Notes: generated from the sequence alone by a model not told the origin. Shown: positions 1-10,152, counted from the first letter of the stretch. The stretch: DNA of 64,000 bases from Candidatus Nitrotoga sp. AM1P (GCF_013168275.1 NZ_AP019547.1:2542001-2606000), one strand, 5' to 3'. A program made the numbers and translations.

Positions 1-102
1 AAATTATTACTTGGTTCCAGATGACATATGCTCTCTTCAAGTACAGGCGATTGCCAACCTTGCTTTATGGACGAACATTAAATACTGTAGCCGATCGCCG
101 TC

Positions 103-118
103 TGTACGTTATCACACA
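103..118. promoter_or_regulatory. Imperfect palindrome, putative operator (copy 1)
   Basis: TGTACGTTATCACACA is a 16-bp imperfect palindrome (TGT..G.TA.C..ACA). Close relatives occur at 29026-29041 and 30190-30205. The spacing and half-site symmetry resemble sites for dimeric Crp/Fnr-type regulators, but the binding protein is inferred. Confidence 0.4.
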
Positions 119-256
119 GAGAGGCGGGCTTTTTTCATGGAATTTAAGCGGTAGTTGGCGCGGATGACTTAATTAAAAATGTCATTTGCCTTGGCAGTCC
201 AGATGAAGGGTTTTGGATTTTGATTGTGTATGGCGACATATATAGACCAACTCATC

Positions 257-283
257 AAACGACGGCTTTAATAGCCGTCGTTT
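257..283. terminator. Hairpin, probable terminator
   Basis: Perfect 11-bp inverted repeat (AAACGACGGCT / AGCCGTCGTTT) around a 5-nt loop. The T-run is short (TTT), so on sequence alone it is a moderate intrinsic terminator that could act in either direction. It could end a transcript from the left edge, or one reading leftwards from the Sel1 gene. Confidence 0.6.
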
Positions 284-448
284 GTGGGTGATGCTACGCC
301 AACAGAAGCATCGACCGGGTCAAGTACGATACCGACACGATTATAAACAATGGCCGAATTTCCTACCCCTATTCAACGTCTCATGGAATCGAAGATAAAT
401 TAGGCAGGAAATTTATCTGTCTTCGTTCAGAACTCTAAATATGTTGTT

Positions 449-1462
449 CTAATCACAGTTTGTGTAATTGTTCTTCTTGCAATCGCGTGCCAATTTTTGC
501 GCTTCAGCAATTTGGGCCGGTGTCATGTGTTGAGCCGCTTTATTAAGATTTTCCTGCGCGGCACTATAACCATTGATTGTTGCGAGACTAAACCACATAT
601 GTGCGCGAACATAATCTTGCGTAACGCCTTGACCGAGGTTATAACTTAAGCCAAGACTATTTTGTGCGGTTGCATGGCCTTGTTTGGCCGCCAAACGAAA
701 CCACTTTACTGCTTCCTGATAGTCCTGATTAATGCCCTGCTTGTTGGCATAACTTAAGCCAAGATAATATTGTGCCTTTGCATGTCCTTGTTCGGCCGCC
801 AAGCGAAACCACTTTACCGCTTCCTGAGTGTCTTGGGTAACGCCCTGGCCGTTGCCGTAGCTTACTCCAAGATTAAATTGTGCTTTTGCATGCCCTTGCT
901 TGGCAGCCAGGTGAAGCCACTTCACCGCTTCCTGGTAATTTTGCGCTACAATTTTCCCATCAAGATAGATTCCACCAAGGATGTATTGTGCGATTGTATC
1001 GCCCTGCTCGGCAGCTAAACGAAACCACTTGATAGCTTCCTCAAAGTTTTGTACTACACCCTGCCCGTTGGCATAGCTTAGGCCAAGATTAAATTGTGCC
1101 TTGGTATGCTTTTGTTCGGCCGCCAAGCGAAACCACTTTATCGCTTCCTGGTAGTCCTGAGTAACCCCTTGGCCGTTGCCGTAACTTAATCCCAGATTAA
1201 ATTGTGCATTTGCAAGTCCTTGTTGGGCAGCCAGGCGAAACCACTTTACCGCTTCCTGACTGTCTTGGGTAACGCCGTCTCCATAGAGAAATATTTCACC
1301 AAGGTTGTTTTGCGCAGTTGCATCACCTTGTTCGGCCGCCAAGCGTAATGTTTCTTTAACGTGCGCATATTTCCCTTCTGCCTTGCCCTCATCAGGATGT
1401 GCTTTGGCCAGGCCACTGCTCATTGCCAATATTACAGTTAAATAAAAAAACCATTTTTTCAT
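449..1462 (-). CDS. Secreted Sel1-repeat (TPR-like) protein
   Basis: A 337-residue protein with a clear Sec signal peptide (MKKWFFYLTVILAMSSGLAKA, cleavage near residue 21). It is followed by seven full and one partial 36-residue Sel1-like repeats of the form A[VI]KWFRLAAEQGxxxAQxxLGxxYxxGxGVxQD. Sel1 repeats form alpha/alpha superhelices that bind other proteins, so a periplasmic scaffold or adaptor role is likely, but no partner is visible. The repeats are very similar at the DNA level with 108-bp spacing, which suggests recent internal duplication. The end is basic and Cys-containing (RDCKKNNYTNCD). The start is supported by GAGG seven bases upstream. It is transcribed away from the GGDEF-EAL gene and shares a divergent intergenic region with it. 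Confidence 0.9.
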   Translation of the reverse strand: MKKWFFYLTVILAMSSGLAKAHPDEGKAEGKYAHVKETLRLAAEQGDATAQNNLGEIFLYGDGVTQDSQEAVKWFRLAAQQGLANAQFNLGLSYGNGQGVTQDYQEAIKWFRLAAEQKHTKAQFNLGLSYANGQGVVQNFEEAIKWFRLAAEQGDTIAQYILGGIYLDGKIVAQNYQEAVKWLHLAAKQGHAKAQFNLGVSYGNGQGVTQDTQEAVKWFRLAAEQGHAKAQYYLGLSYANKQGINQDYQEAVKWFRLAAKQGHATAQNSLGLSYNLGQGVTQDYVRAHMWFSLATINGYSAAQENLNKAAQHMTPAQIAEAQKLARDCKKNNYTNCD

Positions 1463-1798
1463 TGAATTTCCTCAGAGATTACTTCGCACCGTGTATGAAA
1501 AGCTCGCCTTTATTGCCTAGCGTTCGCCAAACTAAAGTTGCTTACCTTGATCATTATAATGGCATTCAACATGCGCATGTACCTACTGGTGAGGTATAGC
1601 CTCTCATCCCAGATTTGCTGTTTCATTGCGGCCCACTGTGTTTGTCATCTATCATGTTTAAATATTTTATAACCGCATTGCGTTTACTAAATCAGCGTTA
1701 CCTTAGCGCAGAATCTGGCATAAATGCCGAATGTTTTTGTTGCATCCCGAAATTGAATCCGCGTCAGAATCTACGCGCCAGTTAACTTTTTTTGCAAG
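1463..1798. other. Divergent intergenic region, Sel1 gene / GGDEF-EAL gene
   Basis: 336 bp with no supported gene. It must carry the promoters of the two divergent genes. The rightmost part is AT-rich, but I do not see a convincing -35/-10 pair or a known operator. Confidence 0.5.
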
Positions 1799-4700
1799 AT
1801 GTCGACGCGCTTAGAAAGAATGAACACAATGACAATTTTCAAGAACAACTTGCCCCGATTTTCGAACCACCTCTGGGTGACACTGGGTATGCTCGTTGTT
1901 TTCGCTATAACCTTTGCCGTTTATGCTTGTGCAGAAAAAGAAATCGGGCGTGCTAATGAGTTGCGGCAGCGGTCTTTTCTGCTGGCTGATGAATTGCGCC
2001 AATCGTCTGATGACCTGACACGTATGGTTCGCACCTATGTGGTGATCGGAGACCCAATCTATAAACAACACTATCAGGAAATCCTCGACATCCAGGATGG
2101 CAGAAAGCCTCGCCCAATCGACTACCACAACATCTACTGGGATATCGTGCTGCGCGATGACCAGCGTCCGCGGCCGCCAGGGCTGGCGGTTCCCTTGCTG
2201 GAGTTGATGCGAGGGGCTGGTTTTACTAAAGAAGAGTTCGCCAAACTAGCGGAGGCAAAAGCCAATTCGGATACGCTCACACGCACTGAATTTGCTGCAA
2301 TGAAACTGATCGAATCAACCAGCCCGCTGACCGAGGCGAACCGCGCCGGGGCAATGGCTATATTGCATGACGAGGCTTACCATCAAGCCAAGGTCAGCGT
2401 CATGCGGCCGATCAGCCAGTTTCAAAGAATGGCCGATAAACGTACCTTGGAGGCCGTGCATACCGCCGAAACCTACGCTACCTTGATACGTTCGATCTTC
2501 ATCCTGCTGGGCATGTTGCTGGCATTCCTACTGTGGAAACTGCAACGGAACTTGTATGCAACTCTGGGCGGCTCAGTGAACGAGCTGCATACGCGCATCG
2601 CCCATCTTGGCAGTGGAAATTTTTCATCCGTCATTACGGTCGCTAAAGGCATGGAAAACAGCGTGCTGGACTGGTTATCAGAAACACAGATCAGTTTGGC
2701 CAGAATTGATGCTCAACGTAAGGAAGCTGAAGCAAAAAATCAACGCTTGACCAAGCTTTATGCCGCTTTGAGCAAGTGTAACCAAGCTATCGTGCGCTGT
2801 ACCAGTGAGACGGAGTTGTTCACGCAAGTCTGCCGCGTGGTAGTGAATTTTGGTGGCATGGATATGGCATGGGTAGGCGTACTTGAAGAACAGAGTGACT
2901 ACATAAAGCCGGTCGCATCCTTTGGCAGTGGAGTGGAATATCTCAAAGGGTTGCAGATTCCAGTGGCAGCCAATGAACCATACGGACGCGGGCCAACTAG
3001 CTCGGCGTTCCGCGAAAATTTGCCATTCTGGTGTCAAAATTTTCAACATGACCCTATTACTACGCAGTGGCATAAGCACGGTGCACGGTTTGGGTGGGCG
3101 TCATCTGCCGCGCTTCCGCTGCATCGTAATGGAGAAGTCAGCGGGGTTTTAACCCTCTATACCGATGTGGACAACGCCTTCGACGAAAATGTGCGTAATT
3201 TGCTGGTGGGAATGGCGATGGACATAGACTATGCGCTGAAAAGTTTTGAGCACGAGGCTCAACGTAAGCGGGCAGAAGAAGCGTTGCGGGAGAGCGAGCA
3301 GCGCTTGCGCACTATCATCGAGACGGAGCCGGAATGCATAAAGGTTTTAGACAGCGGCGGTCGAATCCTGGAAATGAACGCTATGGGCCTCGCCATGTTC
3401 GAAGCAGACTCCATAGATGAGGTGCAACGGCATAAACTCGTAGATTATATTCTTTCCGAGTATCACGGTGCCTTTCTCGCCATGCATAAGCGCGTGATGA
3501 GAGGTGAAAGTTGTTTTTTTGAATTTGAAATCAAAGGCATCAAAGGGACGCAGCGCTGGCTGGAAACTCATGCCGCGCCATTAAGTAATGCGGACGGCAC
3601 AATCACGATGTTGCTTGGTATTACCAGAGATATCACCGCGCGCAAGGAAGCTGAAAAGCGTATTCAATACCTGGCACATTTCGACTCGCTCACCGGGTTA
3701 CCGAACCGCGTTCAGTTGAACAGTCACGCCAAATATGTCATCAGTTTGGCGCAGCGGAGTCAAGTGCCAGTGACGTTGATGTTCCTCGATCTCGATCACT
3801 TCAAGGATATTAACGATACGCTCGGTCACAGTGTTGGTGATGCTTTGTTGGTCGAACTGGCCAAACGGCTGCGCTTGGTGCTACGTGAGGAAGATATGGT
3901 GTCGCGCCTTGGGGGGGATGAATTCATCTTCTTATTGTACGGCGTCGATGCACACGAAGCGCCTCTGGTGGCGCAGAAGCTGCTGGATGTTATCGCTGTA
4001 CCCTGCCAGATAGAACAGTATGATCTGAATGTAACCGGCTCGATTGGCATTGCCCTTTATCCAGGCGACGGCACAGATCTGGAGGCGCTTTCTAAAAGCG
4101 CCGATTCCGCCATGTATCGCGCCAAGCATGAAGGGCGTCATGGCTACCGTTTCTTTACGGCTGAAATGCAGATTCGTTCGGCGCGCCATCTGAAACTGGT
4201 TAATGCGTTGCGCCAGGCGTTGGAACGTAATCAACTACAAATATACTACCAGCCTCAGGTTTCCATGCAGGATGGACGCATCATCGGGGCGGAAGCTCTG
4301 TTGCACTGGACACATCCCGCGCTGGGTTCAGTTTCGCCATCGGAATTCATTCCCTCCGCAGAAGAAAGCGGGCTGATTATGCCGATTGGGGAGTGGGTGC
4401 TGAGGCACGCGGCGCGACAGGCAAAATCGTGGATGCAGAATGGCCTGGTTCCGCTGGTCATGGCGGTGAATCTTTCCGCGGTTCAGTTCCGCCATCCCGA
4501 TTTGCCCAATTTGATCACGCGTATCCTCGACGAAGAGGGCTTGCCGCCAGAGTATCTGGAGCTGGAGCTGACCGAGGGCGTAGCGATGCATGACCCACAA
4601 AATGCTATTGCCGTGATGAACAAACTGCACGAGCGTGGCGTGCGTATGTCGATCGATGATTTTGGTACCGGCTATTCCTCACTGAGTCATCTGAAAAAAT

Positions 4701-4954
4701 TCAAAGTGTACAAACTTAAGATTGATCAATCTTTTGTGCGTGATATCAGCACCGATCCAGAAGACAGGGCTATCGTTAGTGCCGTTATCAACATGGCCAA
4801 GAGCCTTGGTCTGCAAACCATTGCTGAGGGAGTGGAAACGGCGGGGCAACTGGCGTTTTTGCGGGAACAGGGTTGTGATGAGATGCAGGGCTACTATTAT
4901 TGCAAACCATTGCCAGCCGACGAATTCGAGGAATTTGTTCGATTAAAAGTCTGA
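1799..4954 (+). CDS. Membrane GGDEF-EAL c-di-GMP signalling protein with GAF and PAS domains
   Basis: A 1051-residue inner-membrane protein. It has a TM segment at about 24-44, a periplasmic sensor region to about 224, a second TM at 225-246, a HAMP-like stretch, a GAF domain (about 327-480), PAS (about 500-615), GGDEF (about 625-790) and EAL (about 815-1051). The GGDEF signature (SRLGGDEF) is intact, with an I-site RxxD (REED) five residues before it, so diguanylate cyclase activity with product inhibition is possible. The EAL core is intact as well (EALLHW, DDFGTGYSSL, KIDQSF, EGVET), so phosphodiesterase activity is also possible, and the net direction cannot be read from sequence. Start choice is open: ATG at 1799, 1820 and 1829 are all in frame, and none has a strong ribosome binding site. 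Confidence 0.95.
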   Translation: MSTRLERMNTMTIFKNNLPRFSNHLWVTLGMLVVFAITFAVYACAEKEIGRANELRQRSFLLADELRQSSDDLTRMVRTYVVIGDPIYKQHYQEILDIQDGRKPRPIDYHNIYWDIVLRDDQRPRPPGLAVPLLELMRGAGFTKEEFAKLAEAKANSDTLTRTEFAAMKLIESTSPLTEANRAGAMAILHDEAYHQAKVSVMRPISQFQRMADKRTLEAVHTAETYATLIRSIFILLGMLLAFLLWKLQRNLYATLGGSVNELHTRIAHLGSGNFSSVITVAKGMENSVLDWLSETQISLARIDAQRKEAEAKNQRLTKLYAALSKCNQAIVRCTSETELFTQVCRVVVNFGGMDMAWVGVLEEQSDYIKPVASFGSGVEYLKGLQIPVAANEPYGRGPTSSAFRENLPFWCQNFQHDPITTQWHKHGARFGWASSAALPLHRNGEVSGVLTLYTDVDNAFDENVRNLLVGMAMDIDYALKSFEHEAQRKRAEEALRESEQRLRTIIETEPECIKVLDSGGRILEMNAMGLAMFEADSIDEVQRHKLVDYILSEYHGAFLAMHKRVMRGESCFFEFEIKGIKGTQRWLETHAAPLSNADGTITMLLGITRDITARKEAEKRIQYLAHFDSLTGLPNRVQLNSHAKYVISLAQRSQVPVTLMFLDLDHFKDINDTLGHSVGDALLVELAKRLRLVLREEDMVSRLGGDEFIFLLYGVDAHEAPLVAQKLLDVIAVPCQIEQYDLNVTGSIGIALYPGDGTDLEALSKSADSAMYRAKHEGRHGYRFFTAEMQIRSARHLKLVNALRQALERNQLQIYYQPQVSMQDGRIIGAEALLHWTHPALGSVSPSEFIPSAEESGLIMPIGEWVLRHAARQAKSWMQNGLVPLVMAVNLSAVQFRHPDLPNLITRILDEEGLPPEYLELELTEGVAMHDPQNAIAVMNKLHERGVRMSIDDFGTGYSSLSHLKKFKVYKLKIDQSFVRDISTDPEDRAIVSAVINMAKSLGLQTIAEGVETAGQLAFLREQGCDEMQGYYYCKPLPADEFEEFVRLKV

Positions 4955-5078
4955 AAGTATTAAGTATAACTTGTTGTTTATGCTAACAATAGTATGCGAT
5001 TGTTCATACGTCAATTCTTCTATGAGGAAGCGGCATCGAAGTAATGGGATTGTGAGTTTTTCGCCCGATTTTATGGAT

Positions 5079-5477
5079 TCAAATTTGGGTTGCGATCGCA
5101 ATGATCCAGTACCGCGCGAATTTGCCTATCGCCATGAATAATGCAGCGTGCCAAGGATTGAGCCTTAGCCATCCGGCAGCAAGACACAGCGCATCACCCA
5201 GTAATGGCACCCAGGCAAGCAGTAATGCGGGTGTACCGTAGTACTGTATTTTCTCCACATGTTTGAGCTTATGGGTTTGCGGTAACAATCGCCCCATACC
5301 GAATGACACCATGCCGCCTAGCGTATTGCCGAGCGCGCTGAGCAAAAGCGCAGGCCAGAATAATTCCGGGTATATTTTGAGCACACTGACCAGTACAATT
5401 TCAGAACCACCAGGAAGCAAGGTGGCGGCAAGGAAGCTGCTAATGAAAAGCGATAACAGACTGGTAGATTCAGTCAT
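5079..5477 (-). CDS. yqaA: YqaA/DedA-type small inner-membrane protein
   Basis: 132 residues, almost entirely hydrophobic, with about four membrane segments. The N-terminal part (FISSFLAATLLPGGSEIVLV) and the Gly-rich GNTLGGMVSFGMGR motif are typical of the YqaA branch of the SNARE-associated/DedA (VTT) superfamily. Relatives of this superfamily are linked to membrane homeostasis and lipid movement, but YqaA itself has no settled function. Length is close to that of the family (about 140). It lies on the minus strand, 61 bp downstream of the DUF4197 gene, and may be co-transcribed with it. Confidence 0.85.
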   Translation of the reverse strand: MTESTSLLSLFISSFLAATLLPGGSEIVLVSVLKIYPELFWPALLLSALGNTLGGMVSFGMGRLLPQTHKLKHVEKIQYYGTPALLLAWVPLLGDALCLAAGWLRLNPWHAALFMAIGKFARYWIIAIATQI

Positions 5478-5538
5478 GTCCAGAAAGTGGGCGGCTTGCC
5501 AAAACCACCCTCCCCACTAAAAGTGAATGACAGACCGA

Positions 5539-6354
5539 TTAAAACTTGATTGCTGAAAAAATCTTTTTTGCTAGATTACCCGTTGCTTCCAGCGGGTTTG
5601 CGCGAATCGCTTTTTCCTGTTCAGCCATCATCAAAAATAAGCCGTCCATTGCTTTGCGGGTAATGTAGTCATCCATCTTGGTATCGCGTTTGTCTATTAA
5701 ACCAAACTGTACCCCCTTGTCAGCGAACTGATCATAGGTTTCCGCGAGCTTCACTTTCTGTATTGAAGTTGCCACGACAGGTTTAAATTTTCCGGCCAGC
5801 GCAGTTTCAGTGTTTTTGCGGAAATATTGCGTGGCGGCATCACTGCCGCCCGTGAGTATGCCTTTGGCATCGTCCACGGACATTTTATTGACTGCACCGA
5901 CTAATAGATCTTTTGCTTCAGGAACCGCTGTTTCGGCGGCCCGATTTATAGAGGTAGTCAAGTCGTCAGCATACTTTCCCATGCCAAATTTACGTAATAA
6001 GCCATCCGCTTTTTGCAGACTTTCCGGCAGCGGAATGCGCACCTTGTCGTTACCGAGGTAACCGTTCTCTTTGGAAAGATTGGCAACGGCAGTTTCTGCA
6101 CCCTGAATGAGGGCTTGCTTCAAGCTACTAACCTGATCATTGTTGCTAAAATCGGCCAAATTTGCCGCAGATTTTGGCGCCCCCGTGGTTGCCGGTGTAT
6201 TGCTAGAGGCTGCAGGTGTTGAGTTTTGTGGGGTAGATTTCCCAAAACTGCCAAGTTCTTTGTTGATTAAATCACCAAAATCAATGGCGTGAGCATGGCT
6301 AGCAGTAAGGGTAATAGAGATAAATAGAATACTTTGGATCATATGTCGGGGCAT
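5539..6354 (-). CDS. Exported DUF4197-domain protein
   Basis: 271 residues with a signal peptide (cleavage likely after SHAHA, residue 23), then a low-complexity Ser/Thr/Pro/Ala linker. The C-terminal 200 residues match the DUF4197 pattern: ETAVANLSKENGYLGNDKVRIPLPESL, MGKYADDL, NRAAETAVPEAK, and MSVDDAKGILTGGSDAATQYF. The family is widespread in proteobacteria and has no known activity. AGGAGA upstream of the ATG supports the start. Residues are mostly helical with no catalytic signature, so a periplasmic structural or binding role is as much as can be said. Confidence 0.9.
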   Translation of the reverse strand: MPRHMIQSILFISITLTASHAHAIDFGDLINKELGSFGKSTPQNSTPAASSNTPATTGAPKSAANLADFSNNDQVSSLKQALIQGAETAVANLSKENGYLGNDKVRIPLPESLQKADGLLRKFGMGKYADDLTTSINRAAETAVPEAKDLLVGAVNKMSVDDAKGILTGGSDAATQYFRKNTETALAGKFKPVVATSIQKVKLAETYDQFADKGVQFGLIDKRDTKMDDYITRKAMDGLFLMMAEQEKAIRANPLEATGNLAKKIFSAIKF

Positions 6355-6617
6355 GATGATGTTTCTCCTGTCAGAGTGGGTTTAAAAGTTTATAGGTAAC
6401 TATCGTAAAGTTTTTGGGAAGCACGCAGATATAGTATCGAGCATATTATTACAATGTGGTAAAAAGTGTGTTGGAGAGGATGCATAATGTTCCTGCATTG
6501 TGAAACTGAAACCACGTTATCATTTTTTGCCTGATTAATCTGCATTAGTGTATTTATGTAACTATTCGTAGCCTGCTACATTTTTGTGCAGAACCACCCA
6601 ATCAACTCGGAGCCAAT

Positions 6618-8129
6618 ATGAGTGAACCGCTGCTGATCGCTAAAAATAACAAGCAAGAACTTTTTCTACTGCCGCAAATGGCCAATCGCCACGGGCTGAT
6701 AACAGGTGCGACAGGAACGGGTAAGACTGTCACCCTGCAAACATTGGCGGAATCCTTCAGCCGTATTGGCGTGCCAGTATTTCTTTCTGATATCAAGGGG
6801 GACTTGTCCGGTTTGAGCAAGGTCGGTGGCAACAATCAAAAAGTTACCGAAAGAGTCACGCAGCTCAATCTGGAAAATTTTGTACATCGCGCTTATCCAG
6901 TAACGTTCTGGGATGTATTCGGAACCATGGGTCATCCATTGCGTGCCACTATTTCTGACATGGGGCCGATGCTCATCGGACGTATGTTGAATTTGAACGA
7001 AGTACAGCAGGGCGTGCTGGCACTAGTGTTCAAAGTCGCCGATGACAATGGACTGTTATTACTTGATTTGAAGGATCTGCGCGCGATGTTGCAGAACGTG
7101 GGTGACAATGCCGCAGATTTTACTACTGAATATGGCAATATCTCCACCGCCAGCATCGGTGCGATTCAGCGTGGCTTGCTGCAAATTGAAATGCAAGGCG
7201 GCGAAAGTTTTTTTGGTGAACCGATGCTCAATATTTCCGATCTGATGCAGACCGACGCTAATGGCTACGGCATGATTAACATCCTGGCCGCCGATAAATT
7301 GATGTCGTCGCCCAAAGTGTATTCCACGATGTTGTTGTGGTTGCTTTCCGAGTTATTTGAGCATCTGTCTGAAGCGGGTGACCTCGCCAAGCCTCGGCTG
7401 GTATTTTTCTTCGACGAAGCACATTTACTGTTTAATGACGCCCCTGAAGCACTGCTCGATAAAATCGAACAAGTGGTACGTTTGATTCGTTCCAAAGGCG
7501 TGGGGATATATTTCGTCACCCAAAACCCAGCAGACGTGCCGGACAAGGTACTGGGTCAGCTCGGCAACCGCGTGCAGCACGCGTTGCGTGCCTTTAGCCC
7601 ACGCGATCAGAAGGCTGTGAAGGCAGCGGCTGAAACCATGCATGACAATCCCGATCTGGATGAAGAAGCTGTCATTACTACGCTGGGTGTAGGCGAAGCA
7701 CTCGTTTCATGTCTGGATGAAAAAGGCCGTCCGGGTATTGTTGAACGTGCATTAATTGTTCCGCCACAGGCTCAAATAGGCCCGATTAATGAAACTGAAC
7801 GCAAAGCCATTATTCAAGATTCGCTGCTTGTGGGTCACTATGAAAAAGCAGTGGATCGCGAATCGGCTTACGAAATTATCAAGAAACGCGCCAGCAATAA
7901 ATCTGCTGAAGGCACAACAGCGCAGGCTGCTGATCCAACGCAAGTGGGGACGAGTGGCGACGGTGGATTTGGCGGTATGTTGGGAAGTATATTTGGAGGG
8001 AGTACCTCAAGAAGTCGTGAAGGTGTTGGTGAAGCGTTTGCCAAGAGTGCTGCCCGTGCCATTGGCTCATCAGTCGGGCGGCAAATTATTCGTGGGGTAC
8101 TGGGTTCGCTCCTGGGCGGTAGACGGTAG
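6618..8129 (+). CDS. yjgR: HerA/YjgR-like DUF853 ATPase
   Basis: 503 residues. Walker A ([12 protein letters not shown], about residues 31-42) and Walker B ([12 protein letters not shown], about 258-269) mark a RecA/FtsK-like P-loop ATPase. The order of motifs ([41 protein letters not shown]) identifies the DUF853/YjgR family, a relative of the HerA helicase. The cellular role is unproven. The C-terminus is Gly/Ser-rich ([13 protein letters not shown], then a [19 protein letters not shown] tail), as is usual in this family. GGAG lies about five bases before the ATG. It is a single gene that converges on lpdA. Confidence 0.93.
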   Translation: MSEPLLIAKNNKQELFLLPQMANRHGLITGATGTGKTVTLQTLAESFSRIGVPVFLSDIKGDLSGLSKVGGNNQKVTERVTQLNLENFVHRAYPVTFWDVFGTMGHPLRATISDMGPMLIGRMLNLNEVQQGVLALVFKVADDNGLLLLDLKDLRAMLQNVGDNAADFTTEYGNISTASIGAIQRGLLQIEMQGGESFFGEPMLNISDLMQTDANGYGMINILAADKLMSSPKVYSTMLLWLLSELFEHLSEAGDLAKPRLVFFFDEAHLLFNDAPEALLDKIEQVVRLIRSKGVGIYFVTQNPADVPDKVLGQLGNRVQHALRAFSPRDQKAVKAAAETMHDNPDLDEEAVITTLGVGEALVSCLDEKGRPGIVERALIVPPQAQIGPINETERKAIIQDSLLVGHYEKAVDRESAYEIIKKRASNKSAEGTTAQAADPTQVGTSGDGGFGGMLGSIFGGSTSRSREGVGEAFAKSAARAIGSSVGRQIIRGVLGSLLGGRR

Positions 8130-8195
8130 GTGTCATCTCAAGTAGTTTCGGATCATTTTTATGACGAAGTAAAGCAGGCGTCATAATTACTCTTA

Positions 8196-8225
8196 AGGGC
8201 GTATTTAAATTTTCAGATACGCCCT
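8196..8225. terminator. Hairpin between convergent yjgR and lpdA
   Basis: Inverted repeat AGGGCGTAT / ATACGCCCT with a 12-nt loop that includes the lpdA stop codon. On the plus strand it is followed by GGTTTTC. It is well placed to stop yjgR transcription and perhaps lpdA transcription too. The T-run is weak. Confidence 0.5.
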
Positions 8226-10090
8226 GGTTTTCTGCGCGGCATATATAGATCCGTAATACTGCCTTCGGCAATTTCCGCGGCGAAGCCGACAGTTTCCGAC
8301 AGCGTAGGGTGCGGGTGGATAGTCAGAGCGATATCTTCCATGTTCGCACCCATTTCCAGCGCAAGCACAGTTTCGGCGATCAATTCACCTGCATTGCTGC
8401 CCACGATGCCTGCACCGAGAATATGTTTTGTTTGCGGGTCATATAGTAGCTTGGTAAGCCCTTCTTCCCGCCCCATTGACAATGCACGGCCGCTCGCCGC
8501 CCATGGAAAAGCTGCCTTCTCATAGGCGATGCCCTGTGCTTTAGCCTGTTTTTCGGTCAGACCCATCCAGGAAATTTCCGGATCGGTATAAGCCACAGAC
8601 GGAATAGTAAGCGCATCGAAGCTGGTTTTATGCCCGGCAATAACTTCCGCCGCCACTTTGCCTTCATGCGTTGCTTTGTGCGCCAGCATGGGGTCGCCCA
8701 CAATGTCACCGACAGCATAGATGTGCGGCACATTACTGCGCTGTTGTTTATCCACTGGGATAAAACCACGCTCATTGACCACTACACCTGCCGCTGCTGC
8801 GTTAATTTCGTGTCCGTTTGGACGACGTCCTACGGCGAGCAGCACACGGTCGTATAGTTGCGATTGCGGTGCATTGTCACCTTCAAAGGTTATATTCAAC
8901 CCTTCCGTCCTTGCCTCAATTTTGGTGACTTTGGTTTTCAAGTAAATTGCTTCGTAACGTTTTTCGATGCGCTTATGCAACGGACGTACAAGGTCGCGAT
9001 CAGCGCCGGGAATCAGGCCATCGGCCAATTCGACCACAGAAACTTTGGAGCCCAGCGCGTCATATACCGTGCCCATTTCCAAGCCGATAATGCCTCCGCC
9101 AATGATCAACATACGCTCAGGGATATCCTGCAACTGCAATGCACCGGTGGAATCAATCAAGCGTGGATCATCGTACGGAAAGCCGGGAATACGCGCCACG
9201 CTGGAGCCTGCTGCAATGATGGCATTATCAAACGTGATGGTCTTACTACCGTCGCTGGTTTCCACCGTGATGCTGTTAGGCGAATTGAATTTTGCCACAC
9301 CGTAAACTACGTTCACTTTGCGTTGTTTAGATAATGCGACTAAGCCGCTGGTTAGTTTAGCGATAATGCTTTCCTTCCAGCTGCGAATTTTATTAATGTC
9401 GATCGTCGGTTTGCTGAATGTGACGCCATGATGCGAAATTTCATCTGCCTCGGTGATAGTCTTGGCGACATGCAACAGCGCCTTCGACGGGATGCAGCCT
9501 ACATTAAGACACACCCCCCCGAGTTTGGAGTGACGTTCAATTAGTATTACTTGTTTGCCCAGATCAGCAGCACGGAAAGCTGCGGTATAGCCACCGGGGC
9601 CGGCGCCCAGGACGACTATTTCGGCATGAAGATCACCTTTTTCAAATGAGGGGGAGGTTGGGATAGCAAATTCAGGCGTCGAAGATGGAGCAGAAGTGAC
9701 TTGTGGCGTAGATGAAATTTCTCCTGTCTCCATGCTTTTTTCCGTTTTTTCTTTATCAGGTGAGGGAGTTGGCTTTTCCTCTGAAAAAGGGGGGATGGAA
9801 GTGACGGGAGTGGATTGAGCAGACGAAGAGATTGATCCTTCCGTTGCTGTCTCTGCTTCTAGCATTAGGATCAAGTCGCCTTGGCTGACTTTGTCGCCAA
9901 TTTTGATCTTTAAATCCGTTATCATCCCCGCGACGGGGGAGGGTACGTCCACAGTCGCCTTGTCGGTTTCCAATGTGATCAGTGATTGTTCTGCTACCAC
10001 AGCCTCGCCTATTTGAACTAACACCTCGATAATAGTTACATCCTTAAAGTCACCAATATCCGGCACGTTAACTGCGATAGTTTGTTTCAT
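8213..10090 (-). CDS. lpdA: Dihydrolipoamide dehydrogenase with N-terminal lipoyl domain
   Basis: The E3 component of 2-oxoacid dehydrogenase complexes. It reoxidises dihydrolipoyl groups with FAD and NAD+. Residues 1-80 form a biotinyl/lipoyl domain with the lipoylation site in ETDKATVDVPSP (Lys near 43). Residues about 85-155 are a Ser/Pro/Thr-rich mobile linker. The rest is the flavoprotein: GAGPGGYTAAFRAADLGK (FAD), the redox disulfide GGVCLNVGCIPSK, IIGGGIIGLEMG (NAD), and the C-terminal HPHPTLSE His-Glu pair. 625 residues is normal for the lipoyl-fused form common in betaproteobacteria. It usually sits beside aceE-aceF, but here it follows proA by 62 bp, so the rest of the complex must be encoded elsewhere. 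Confidence 0.97.
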   Translation of the reverse strand: MKQTIAVNVPDIGDFKDVTIIEVLVQIGEAVVAEQSLITLETDKATVDVPSPVAGMITDLKIKIGDKVSQGDLILMLEAETATEGSISSSAQSTPVTSIPPFSEEKPTPSPDKEKTEKSMETGEISSTPQVTSAPSSTPEFAIPTSPSFEKGDLHAEIVVLGAGPGGYTAAFRAADLGKQVILIERHSKLGGVCLNVGCIPSKALLHVAKTITEADEISHHGVTFSKPTIDINKIRSWKESIIAKLTSGLVALSKQRKVNVVYGVAKFNSPNSITVETSDGSKTITFDNAIIAAGSSVARIPGFPYDDPRLIDSTGALQLQDIPERMLIIGGGIIGLEMGTVYDALGSKVSVVELADGLIPGADRDLVRPLHKRIEKRYEAIYLKTKVTKIEARTEGLNITFEGDNAPQSQLYDRVLLAVGRRPNGHEINAAAAGVVVNERGFIPVDKQQRSNVPHIYAVGDIVGDPMLAHKATHEGKVAAEVIAGHKTSFDALTIPSVAYTDPEISWMGLTEKQAKAQGIAYEKAAFPWAASGRALSMGREEGLTKLLYDPQTKHILGAGIVGSNAGELIAETVLALEMGANMEDIALTIHPHPTLSETVGFAAEIAEGSITDLYMPRRKPGRI

Positions 10091-10152
10091 AATTTTCTTT
10101 CGTGATCATTTCAGGCAAGTTGTACAGAAATTTTTGGTGAAAAATATCCCTG

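Larger units (their letters stand above)
1..448. other. Left-edge region without a recognisable gene
   Basis: Two overlapping plus-strand frames are open from the left edge: one ends at a TAG at 152-154 and the other at a TGA at 165-167. Either could be the tail of a gene that starts outside the window, and neither peptide resembles a family I know. The rest holds a palindrome at 103-118, a hairpin at 257-283, and no further coding frame of note apart from a 17-codon frame beginning near 353. I cannot assign a function. Confidence 0.4.

Noticed and set aside
620..1330. Regular repeats that could suggest a CRISPR-like array
   Set aside because: They are 108-bp coding repeats that translate as 36-residue Sel1 units, without unique spacers.
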